Below are positions 51,273 through 57,831 of a DNA stretch of 64,000 nucleotides, in pieces (positions within the stretch are counted from its first letter, which is position 1; every line of letters begins with the position of its first letter). A program made the translations under genes and the position numbers. The notes beneath the pieces are model-generated. The model was not told the origin of the DNA. It saw only the letters and a list, made by a program, of their open reading frames with translations, and did not search any database. Source of the stretch: Microbulbifer okhotskensis (GTDB taxonomy: Bacteria; Pseudomonadota; Gammaproteobacteria; Pseudomonadales; Cellvibrionaceae); assembly GCF_023895975.1 (NCBI RefSeq), contig NZ_JALBWM010000001.1, forward strand, positions 1 through 64,000, read 5' to 3'.

Positions 51273-51956
51273 CTATCCCCTGCCGCCGAGTAACCAGCTG
51301 CCCACAGAGCGCAAATAGGCCAGGGCTTCGTTGTCTCGCTTGCGGGTCATGGGCTCGAGCAGGTTGGCGAGCTCCCTCTGGCGCGCCTCACTTAAATCAT
51401 CGTGGCGCTCCAACAGGCTGACCAGCGCCTGCTGGTCAGCCTGTTGGAGATTTTGCGGTGGCGGAAGAGGAGTGGAATCCGGTAGGGCAACCGGGGCTTT
51501 TTCCTCTTCCCGGTAGACCACCAGGGTACCTGCGGCCAAGTCTCCCAGCCGCTGGAAGTGGCGACCGAGGGCCATACTAATTACACCGGTGGCATAGGCA
51601 AACGGCATAAAATCGGCAAAGCGCAGCAGGTTGCGTACAAAGGATGCGCCCCAGGACACAGGAGTGAGGTTGTCGTTGACCACCATCAGGCCGAAAGCTT
51701 TTTTGCCCGGTGTCTGGCCACGGCGCAGTACTTCAAAAAACACCGGGTAGAACCATTCGAGCAAAAAGGCGCAAACCAACCAGATGCCAATACCGGCAAC
51801 GCCTGCAAACAGCAGCGCCAAGCCGATCGCGGCTAATATAAGGGACCGATAGAAAACATCCACGGCATAGGCGAGGATGCGCGGCACGGGCCCTGCAGCC
51901 CGCGCGCGCAAATCGATACCCTCAGGTGTTTCGACGTTATAGGTGGTATCCAGCAA
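51273..51956 (-). CDS. RDD family membrane protein
   Basis: 227 residues from an unusual TTG start at 51956, supported by AGGAG seven bases upstream. The RDD domain (about 18-145) has RARAAGPVPRILAYAVDVFY (Arg and Asp of the name), a helix pair (LILAAIGLALLFAGVAGIGI), then GQTPGKKAFGLMVVNDN and SFVRNLLRFADFMPFAYATG. A C-terminal cytoplasmic tail (about 150-227) is Pro/Gln- and charge-rich (LEPMTRKRDNEALAYL). It starts the core SpoIIM-MoxR-DUF58 series. The gene upstream is a membrane protein whose stop is 27 bases away. Confidence 0.88.
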   Translation of the reverse strand: MLDTTYNVETPEGIDLRARAAGPVPRILAYAVDVFYRSLILAAIGLALLFAGVAGIGIWLVCAFLLEWFYPVFFEVLRRGQTPGKKAFGLMVVNDNLTPVSWGASFVRNLLRFADFMPFAYATGVISMALGRHFQRLGDLAAGTLVVYREEEKAPVALPDSTPLPPPQNLQQADQQALVSLLERHDDLSEARQRELANLLEPMTRKRDNEALAYLRSVGSWLLGGRG

Positions 51957-51983
51957 GCCACCGCTCCTGTCAGATAGAAAAAC

Positions 51984-52739
51984 TTAGATGTGATTGGGTG
52001 AACCGAAGACTTTTCGGTAAGCGACACCGTAGGCAATACTGCCTAGTGGTAGTGCCCAGATCAGACCGATCAGCAAGGCCAGGCCGCCGGCGATATAAAT
52101 AAGCAGTAACACAATCAGGAAGCCGAGGAAGGCAAACCAGTTTTTGCTGATGGCTTTGCGGGATGCCTCCAGTGCAGCCCAGGGGCCCAGGTTGCGATCG
52201 GCAATCAGCGGCAATGCCAGAATATAGGCAACCAACAAGTAAATACCTGGTATCACCAGCAGTAAAAAGCCGACTCCGACCAGCAGGTACATCACAATGG
52301 TGGCGATGCCGAGAGGTACGATTTTATCGAAATGAGAAAACACCTCGGTGCCGGAAGTCTGTTCATCGCGGGCAATCTTGATACCAATCATTGCCATCCC
52401 TACACCCAGAGGGGCGCAGGCGACAGTGGTGATCAGTTGAGCTAATAGGCCGAGGAGGCCCAGACCCGTCGACCCCTGGCCGCTCTCTAAGCTAAAAGCG
52501 GCGCCGCCGCCGGTAATCAAAGTAATAACAAAGCTGATTCCCATAGAGGCGACCAGGTAGAGAATGGCCCCTACCCAAATGGTGCCCTTATTTCCACTGG
52601 TGCGCTCCCAGGCTTCGCTGATGGTTTCCCCAATAGAAAATGAATAATCTCCGGCAATGCCCTTTTCAATAGAGCCTGAATCATCAGTCTCTGTTCCATT
52701 GGCCAGATTTGCTTCGGGGGCCTTATAAATGTCACTCAT
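51984..52739 (-). CDS. Hypothetical polytopic membrane protein with YKAPEANL N terminus
   Basis: The start at 52739 gives 251 residues, MSDIYKAPEANLANGTET; 15 upstream in-frame codons are not supported. A polar 45-residue tail precedes about six helices (GAILYLVASMGISFVITLIT, LGLLGLLAQLITTVACAPLG, IATIVMYLLVGVGFLLLVIP, GIYLLVAYILALPLIADR, FAFLGFLIVLLLIYIAGGLA, LLIGLIWALPLGSIAYGVAY). The IPGIYLLVAYILALPLI / LGPWAALEAS arrangement is that of glycerophosphodiester-phosphodiesterase-linked or DUF975-like membrane proteins. It probably leads the SpoIIM-MoxR operon. The N-terminal YxAPEAxL motif is shared with the gene at 9733. Confidence 0.78.
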   Translation of the reverse strand: MSDIYKAPEANLANGTETDDSGSIEKGIAGDYSFSIGETISEAWERTSGNKGTIWVGAILYLVASMGISFVITLITGGGAAFSLESGQGSTGLGLLGLLAQLITTVACAPLGVGMAMIGIKIARDEQTSGTEVFSHFDKIVPLGIATIVMYLLVGVGFLLLVIPGIYLLVAYILALPLIADRNLGPWAALEASRKAISKNWFAFLGFLIVLLLIYIAGGLALLIGLIWALPLGSIAYGVAYRKVFGSPNHI

Positions 52740-52907
52740 CCTGAACGCTGTCCTTATTGAGAAATAGATTATTTGAGGGTGCAAAATCCGGAGGCGAATA
52801 TCTCACAGGCGGCGTTGGCGAACAATGCCACGCCAATACATTGGCAGATTAGGTGATAGATCTTTCTCGACATAGAATCTTTGCACGGCCAATGAGGAGT
52901 TTGATTG

Positions 52908-53531
52908 ATGAAAAAAATAGTGTGGATGGGAGGATTGATACTGACGTTGATTGTTGTCGGCTATCTGGCCTTGCCATTTTATTCTATTGGGCAATTACAG
53001 CGTGCGGCGGAGATGGCAAAGTCGGAAGACCCGCAGATTCGCGGTGAGAGTATCGACACTCTGGAGCATTATGTTGATTTTCCGGTTTTACGTGACAATT
53101 TAAAAGTGCGTCTGCAGGCACAGCTGCGTACTTCAATTGGCAATTCCATACCACAGGAGTTTGATGAACTTCTCGGCGCTGGCGCTAATTTCTTTATGGA
53201 ACCCTTGCTGCAGCAATTTATTACCCCTGAGGGCATCGCCGATTTATTGCGCGGTGGTGAAGACCTGGACGAATTTGAGCGGGAAATTTACCGACAGGAC
53301 TCGGCTGGTTCAGCGCCGGAACCGGAACCCTCGACGGGAAAACCGAAGGAGGACGCCTGGCGGCGTATGAGCTGGCGTTTTACCGACGTCAACCACCTGA
53401 GTGTTGATTATGGGGAGCAGGATCGTGCAGAGTTGCGTTTGTTGATGCAGCGCAACGGGTTGCGTTGGCAGCTGGTGGATATTGAATTGCTGAACGAAAT
53501 AGGCCGGGGAACAAACAATGGAGATGGATAA
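52908..53531 (+). CDS. DUF2939 domain protein, membrane-anchored
   Basis: 207 residues from the ATG at 52908, with AGGAG eight bases upstream; the TTG one codon earlier is not needed. One N-terminal helix (VWMGGLILTLIVVGYLALPF) and then the DUF2939 region (about 22-110, YSIGQLQRAAEMAKSEDPQI, LEHYVDFPVLRDNLKVRL, TPEGIADLLRG). The C-terminal third has a helical acidic linker and a short beta domain (FTDVNHLSVDYGEQDRAELR). Periplasmic side expected. Its end overlaps the start of the DUF2237 gene, so the two are probably coupled. Function unknown. Confidence 0.83.
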   Translation: MKKIVWMGGLILTLIVVGYLALPFYSIGQLQRAAEMAKSEDPQIRGESIDTLEHYVDFPVLRDNLKVRLQAQLRTSIGNSIPQEFDELLGAGANFFMEPLLQQFITPEGIADLLRGGEDLDEFEREIYRQDSAGSAPEPEPSTGKPKEDAWRRMSWRFTDVNHLSVDYGEQDRAELRLLMQRNGLRWQLVDIELLNEIGRGTNNGDG

Positions 53532-53895
53532 ATCGATTAACGTTTTTGGTGACCCGCTGGTTCCCTGCGGCCAGGATCCCAACACGGGATTTTTTCGCGA
53601 TGGCTGTTGTAATACCGGTAAGGAGGATGCCGGTTCCCATACGGTTTGTGTTTCGGTGACGGGGAATTTTCTCGACTTTTCTCGCAGCCGTGGCAATGAC
53701 CTGAGCACACCAGTGGCGGAGTTCAATTTCCCGGGGCTGAGGGAAGGCGATCGCTGGTGCTTGTGCGCAGCCCGCTGGTTGGAGGCCGAGAAAATGAATA
53801 TGGCCCCTCGGTTATTTTTGCAAAGTACACACGTTAAAGCTTTGGACATAGTGCCAATGCAAACCCTACGCAAGTACGCGCTGGACTTACTGTAG
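53518..53895 (+). CDS. DUF2237 family protein
   Basis: 125 residues, clearly of the DUF2237 family: INVFGDPLVPCGQDPNTGFF, RDGCCNTGKEDAGSHTVCVS, FLDFSRSRGNDLSTP, FPGLREGDRWCLCAARWLEA and a C-terminal VKALDIVPMQTLRKYALDL. Conserved Cys residues (in PCG, GCC, VCV, WCLC) suggest a structural metal or redox role, but no function is established. No signal peptide, so cytoplasmic. It starts within the last 14 bases of the DUF2939 gene. A hairpin follows. Confidence 0.92.
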   Translation: MEMDKSINVFGDPLVPCGQDPNTGFFRDGCCNTGKEDAGSHTVCVSVTGNFLDFSRSRGNDLSTPVAEFNFPGLREGDRWCLCAARWLEAEKMNMAPRLFLQSTHVKALDIVPMQTLRKYALDLL

Positions 53896-53905
53896 AACCA
53901 CAGCG

Positions 53906-53930
53906 AGTGGGGTACAAGCGGCCCCACTTT
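53906..53930 (+). terminator. Possible terminator after DUF2237
   Basis: AGTGGGG (53906-53912) pairs with CCCCACT (53922-53928), followed by TT only. Weak U tract. Confidence 0.5.
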
Positions 53931-53949
53931 CATCGATACCTAGCTGGCT

Positions 53950-53994
53950 GCGGTACATCCTTGTACCGCTCTAACCCGTTGCATAGCCGGGTTA
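53950..53994 (-). terminator. Two stem-loops at the end of the AgmX/Exb operon
   Basis: GCGGTAC-ATCCTT-GTACCGC (53950-53969) and TAACCCG with CGGGTTA (53972-53994) lie just past the stop of the AgmX-like gene. Neither is followed by a T run on the minus strand, so they may end transcription inefficiently or protect the 3' end. Confidence 0.55.
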
Positions 53995-54004
53995 AGAGTG
54001 GGGC

Positions 54005-54997
54005 TTAAGAGGGCAGAAAGTCGATAGAGTAATTTTTAGTCGTGCTTTCTACGTTCGCAGTACCAAAATTAATCATACGGATTCTTGCCAGGATTTTGCG
54101 CTCCAGGGCGGAATTGTTGAGTTCACTTTCCACCAATTTGATAGAAGCAATAGAGCCATTTGGAGCAATTGCCAGCTGTACTGTGAGCCTTCCCTGCAGA
54201 GTGGGGTCTTTACGTAGGGCGCGATTATAGATTGCGATAATTGCCTCTTTATTCGCTTCCATAATACTGCGAATGGAATCGTCAGTTCGTATAGATTTTT
54301 GTCCTCTGACCGCGCGTGCAGTTTCTTTGGCCGAACCGGCAGCTTGGACATTTTTCACTTGGGTAGTTTGTCTTGCCGTCAGCGAGGTGCCGCCGGTATC
54401 TCGACTCGCCTTACCGGCTATAACGCCACCACTGGAAGCTTTAGATTTATCGCCGATCATATTTCGTTCAGTCTTCGCGGCGGTCGCATTACCGTTGCTG
54501 AGCTGCCCGCGGTTGACTTCCGAGGAATCAAAGCTGTCACGCATATCCAGCAGATCATCGGCAAGTGCGTTTAGTCCGCTGTTAGCTGCTTTCTCGCGCG
54601 CCTGTTGTACCTCGACGGCGGGAGGGTTTTCTGCCCTGCGCGGTTTCTGCACGGGCTTGGGCTTCTCGCGAACTTCTTTTTTTGGCTTGGGGGTCTCTTC
54701 GGGTTTTCTTTTTTCCTCGGGTTTCTTTTTTTCCTTGGGTTTTGCTTTGGGTTTCGCTTTTGGTAATTCTTTCTTCTCCAGAATGACTTTGGCCAACTGC
54801 GGCGGTACTTTTTCTGCCTGCTCGCGGGTGAGTTCGGGTACCGGAATCAGCGCAATCGCAATGCCGCTGATGGCCAGGGCAATAAGGCCACCCCGCAGGA
54901 GTTTAATAAAGCGCTGGTCTTCCTCCTTGGAAGCGGACCAGGGCAGTACCGTCTCCTGTAACTGCCAGGGGGCATAACTCATCGTTGCTGTACTCAT
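54005..54997 (-). CDS. AgmX/PglI-type TonB-like energy transducer
   Basis: 330 residues. A single helix near the N terminus (about 35-51, GLIALAISGIAIALIPV) is followed by a Pro/Lys/Glu-rich periplasm-spanning region (about 74-140, with KAKPKAKPKEKKKPEEKRKP), a low-complexity middle and a C-terminal domain (about 245-330, MEANKEAIIAIYNRALRKDP then LTVQLAIAPNGSIASIKLVE) of the AgmX/PglI class, which resembles the TonB C terminus. It would take energy from the adjacent ExbB/ExbD motor to a partner across the periplasm. It starts one base after the ExbD stop. The family name comes from Myxococcus gliding genes; no gliding is implied here. Confidence 0.85.
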   Translation of the reverse strand: MSTATMSYAPWQLQETVLPWSASKEEDQRFIKLLRGGLIALAISGIAIALIPVPELTREQAEKVPPQLAKVILEKKELPKAKPKAKPKEKKKPEEKRKPEETPKPKKEVREKPKPVQKPRRAENPPAVEVQQAREKAANSGLNALADDLLDMRDSFDSSEVNRGQLSNGNATAAKTERNMIGDKSKASSGGVIAGKASRDTGGTSLTARQTTQVKNVQAAGSAKETARAVRGQKSIRTDDSIRSIMEANKEAIIAIYNRALRKDPTLQGRLTVQLAIAPNGSIASIKLVESELNNSALERKILARIRMINFGTANVESTTKNYSIDFLPS

Positions 54998-54998
54998 A

Positions 54999-55520
54999 TC
55001 AGGTGTCCACCCCCGATGGCTCCTCGGGCGCAGTTTGTTCTACCGCGAAAGACATATCGCGGAAGTCGGCAGCGGCACAAGTTTGCATGATCTGTTTGAG
55101 CAATTCATAGGGAACCTGTTCGTCACCGAGGATAGTGACAGCGCGTCCCATTATTTTTTGTGTTTCACTCAATTCTCCGGCCCGTTCCGCGCGGTAGTTG
55201 AGTTCTGTCATTAACGGTTGAATATTTTCTGCGCTGAGATCGATATCATCGATTTTGGCAATAAACCGATCTCCGACAAAAAGTTGTTGTCCATTAACTC
55301 GAACGACCGTAGTTATCTCGGGTTTTTGCTGAGCGGTAGACTTGGGAAGTTTGATAGTTTCGTCAGTCTGTAAAACCTGGACATCACTGGTGGAGTTCAC
55401 CAGCAGGAAAAACACCAAAATGGTGAAAATATCCATCAGCGATACTAGATTCAGCTTAGATGTTTGCCTTTTTTGCCTGAGCCTGCGCTCCTGCAGTTTC
55501 GCGGCTGCATTGATCTTCAT
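54999..55520 (-). CDS. ExbD/TolR-family protein, second copy
   Basis: 173 residues. After a basic cytoplasmic start (KLQERRLRQKRQTSKLNLVS) comes the helix LMDIFTILVFFLLVNSTSDV with the proton-carrying Asp (in MDIF), then a periplasmic domain with IKLPKSTAQQKPE, VRVNGQQLFVGDRFIAKIDD and VTILGDEQVPYELLKQIMQT, as in ExbD/TolR. It stands between the first ExbD (12 bases upstream) and AgmX (1 base downstream). With two ExbD copies in the operon, a heteromeric stator is likely, though each may serve separately. Confidence 0.92.
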   Translation of the reverse strand: MKINAAAKLQERRLRQKRQTSKLNLVSLMDIFTILVFFLLVNSTSDVQVLQTDETIKLPKSTAQQKPEITTVVRVNGQQLFVGDRFIAKIDDIDLSAENIQPLMTELNYRAERAGELSETQKIMGRAVTILGDEQVPYELLKQIMQTCAAADFRDMSFAVEQTAPEEPSGVDT

Positions 55521-55532
55521 TTAACGGCCCCG

Positions 55533-56045
55533 CTATTTTTCCAGCTCGGGTGCATCGCCGAGGGATATCTGTGGAAACAGTTCTGCATCGACCACTGATG
55601 TGGCCAGCACCGCTCGATAACTACGAGCGGTATCCATGGCAGCAACCAGGGTTTTGTAGGGCGTTCCCTTTTCCGAGAGAATGACCAAGTCATCTTTATC
55701 GATAGATTTTTCACGCAATTGACGCTTGATCTGCTGTAACAGCAGAGAGACGGTAGCGAAGTCTGGTGCGTTCTCAACATGGGGGATATGCTTCACCGGG
55801 TTTCCCGCAGGATAATTAATATCGATATATTGTGCGCGCAAAACCATTTCCAGTTGACGGTTATCCTGTGCACTACTGGCACTGCCATCACTAAGACCAG
55901 GCAAGTTCAGTTTAAGCACGGAAATATGGGAGAACACCATATTGAGTAGCAGCACGGGAACCAGAATTGTCATCAAGCTCATAAATGAGGTGATATCCAG
56001 TTCTGCTTCTTCGTGCCCACGCCGGCGAATATTAATATTCAGCAT
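55533..56045 (-). CDS. ExbD/TolR-family protein, first copy
   Basis: 170 residues. The N terminus reads NINIRRRGHEEAELDITSFM, with the Asp of the helix start in ELDIT, followed by SLMTILVPVLLLNMVFSHIS and a periplasmic part with VLKLNLPGLSD, the insert DGSASSAQDN, and DKDDLVILSEKGTPYKTLVA. It differs from the second copy by more than a simple duplication would explain. It starts 11 bases after the ExbB-like stop. Its partner at the motor is the ExbB/TolQ protein just upstream. Confidence 0.9.
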   Translation of the reverse strand: MLNINIRRRGHEEAELDITSFMSLMTILVPVLLLNMVFSHISVLKLNLPGLSDGSASSAQDNRQLEMVLRAQYIDINYPAGNPVKHIPHVENAPDFATVSLLLQQIKRQLREKSIDKDDLVILSEKGTPYKTLVAAMDTARSYRAVLATSVVDAELFPQISLGDAPELEK

Positions 56046-56056
56046 GGTGGTAACCC

Positions 56057-56722
56057 CTAACTGTTGGCGGTGCGTGGATCCGCTTTCTGTGGGCGCCCCA
56101 TGGTCAGCAGGTTGAGGAATTTAACTCCGGCCATTTGCAGACTGTCGACAATTTCATTGGTCTTGTTTTGCAGCATGGAGTTGAATAGCAACAGAGGTAT
56201 GGCGGATATAAGGCCAAATGCAGTGGTATTCATGGCGACAGAAATACTGGTGGACAGCATAGTGGCTTTTTCAGAGGGGTCTGCACTGGCCACAGCGGTA
56301 AATGCAGCAATCAGCCCCATAATGGTGCCAAGCAGGCCTAGCAGAGTGGCGATATTAGCCAGTGTGGCCAGATAACTGGTGCGCTTTTCCAGGCGTGGTA
56401 CAGCTTCGAGAATACCCTCCTCAATGGCGAGGGCGATATTCTCTTCGCGTTTGGCGAATTGTAGGGTGTTGATCCCTGCAGCGGCAATACGTCCCATGGC
56501 GGCGTCGCTATCGTTTGCCAATTGTAATACGCTCTGATAGCTGCGCTTTTGCATCATGGGTAAAACCTGTTGGTAGGCTTTTTTGTTCGCACTTCCAGCG
56601 CGGCTCAAAAATATCCAACGCTCGATCACCATCGCCAAACCGATGACCAGTACCACTGCAATCGGGTACATAAAAGGACCGCCGTTTTGAAAAAAACGTA
56701 GCATTGTCTGAGTAAATTCCAT
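56057..56722 (-). CDS. MotA/TolQ/ExbB-family proton channel protein
   Basis: 221 residues from the ATG at 56722 (GGAGAA seven bases upstream); a TTG five codons earlier is not needed. Three helices: PFMYPIAVVLVIGLAMVIER (about 13-32), LATLANIATLLGLLGTIMGL and a third around VAMNTTAFGLISAIPLLLFN. The conserved GLLGTIMGLIAAF and TTAFGLISAIP are the ion-channel helices of the family, and a large cytoplasmic loop lies between helix 1 and 2. With ExbD it forms a proton-driven stator in the inner membrane. The 190-base gap upstream may hold an internal promoter. Confidence 0.95.
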   Translation of the reverse strand: MEFTQTMLRFFQNGGPFMYPIAVVLVIGLAMVIERWIFLSRAGSANKKAYQQVLPMMQKRSYQSVLQLANDSDAAMGRIAAAGINTLQFAKREENIALAIEEGILEAVPRLEKRTSYLATLANIATLLGLLGTIMGLIAAFTAVASADPSEKATMLSTSISVAMNTTAFGLISAIPLLLFNSMLQNKTNEIVDSLQMAGVKFLNLLTMGRPQKADPRTANS

Positions 56723-56914
56723 GGTTAAATTCTCCAAAAGGGTAAGAAGCTAAAATAGAATGTTTGTGTATTGAGTGAGTGATTCCAACTCCATCAATAT
56801 CCATTAGGAACGACAGCAGAAGCCCTTGGGCACATTGCCATTCCAACTTGTGCTGTATAAAATTCGGCAGCGCCGCTTCCCTGCGCCACTTATTGATTAG
56901 CCATCAAAAACGAT

Positions 56915-57187
56915 TTATTCGGATTGATTCTGCTGAGTTTCTTGCAGAATAATTTCACGGCGAAATTCTGAATATTCCTGATGTTGGAATACGGCAGAAA
57001 AGGTCTGAGGTAAAACACTATCGAGTCGTTGTAGGCTGTTGGCTTGTTTCCAAGGGATAATGTACAGAACTTTGGGCTGCTCCTGGCTGCCAATGACTGT
57101 CGATTCCAGAGTGGTGATTTCTTCGGCAGTTACACTGTGGATACATAGTGATAACGCCATTAATAAGCGGACAATTATTTTTTTCAT
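56915..57187 (-). CDS. Small exported protein of the AgmX/Exb cluster
   Basis: 90 residues with a signal peptide (MKKIIVRLLMALSLCIHSVT, cut near AEE). The mature part has STVIGSQEQPKVLYIIPWKQ, which I recall from equivalent genes in similar clusters of other Gammaproteobacteria, and a polar tail (REIILQETQQNQSE). No enzymatic motif. Its ATG overlaps the TPR lipoprotein stop by one base (TGATG), so it is translationally coupled. A periplasmic accessory role is inferred from the context only. Confidence 0.75.
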   Translation of the reverse strand: MKKIIVRLLMALSLCIHSVTAEEITTLESTVIGSQEQPKVLYIIPWKQANSLQRLDSVLPQTFSAVFQHQEYSEFRREIILQETQQNQSE

Positions 57188-57831
57188 CAGAGTCTCCGCC
57201 CTAACTCAACTATCCAGGCATTCAGTAATTTATCCTGCTCGGGGTCGGCATCTTGGGCGGCCTGATAGTGCTGTAGAGCCCGTTCCGGTTGTTGCAGATA
57301 CAGGTCGTAGAGAATTCCCAGGTTGCGGTGAGCGTCCCTGTAGTCTGGCCATCGTTTGATAGCGGCGTTGTAGCACGCTTCTGCATCTTCAAAGCGCCCC
57401 CGATCTCGCAGCATTGCCGCCAGGCGATTCCAGGCAAAGATATTGTTGTCATTAGCGGTGATCGCCTGGCGCAGACTTTGTTCGGCGTCTGCATATTTTT
57501 CGTCAGACTGCTGCACTATGCCCAGGTTCAGCCAGGCTCCAGACAGCTTGGGCCAGGTATCGGTGATTTGTACTAACTGTGATTCTGCAGCCGCGAAATC
57601 TTTTTGCATATAACTCTGATGGGCAAGCGCCATTGCTGCCTGCGCCTGCTGCGGTATTCGCTGCGCATCGTGCAGATAGGGATTTTCTGTCAGCAGTTGC
57701 CTGTCACCGTCTACTGCTGGTGCCGAGGATTGAAAACCGCTGCAAGCACACAGGGTGATAGCTGCTAGGGAAGCAAGTAGCAAGCGCGCCGTTACTAAAA
57801 GGTTAAACCTACGAGGATCAGTGCAGTGCAT
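57187..57831 (-). CDS. TPR lipoprotein of the AgmX/Exb cluster
   Basis: 214 residues. The signal ends in a lipobox (AAITLCAC, Cys near residue 30), so it is a lipoprotein, probably outer-membrane. Three or four TPR units follow: MALAHQSYMQKDFAAAESQL, AWLNLGIVQQSDEKYADAEQ, FAWNRLAAMLRDRGRFEDAE and AHRNLGILYDLYLQQPERAL, a classic 34-residue series. It overlaps the large TPR gene by 14 bases and the next small gene by one. The TPR protein suggests a scaffold for partner proteins in the periplasm. Confidence 0.9.
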   Translation of the reverse strand: MHCTDPRRFNLLVTARLLLASLAAITLCACSGFQSSAPAVDGDRQLLTENPYLHDAQRIPQQAQAAMALAHQSYMQKDFAAAESQLVQITDTWPKLSGAWLNLGIVQQSDEKYADAEQSLRQAITANDNNIFAWNRLAAMLRDRGRFEDAEACYNAAIKRWPDYRDAHRNLGILYDLYLQQPERALQHYQAAQDADPEQDKLLNAWIVELGRRL

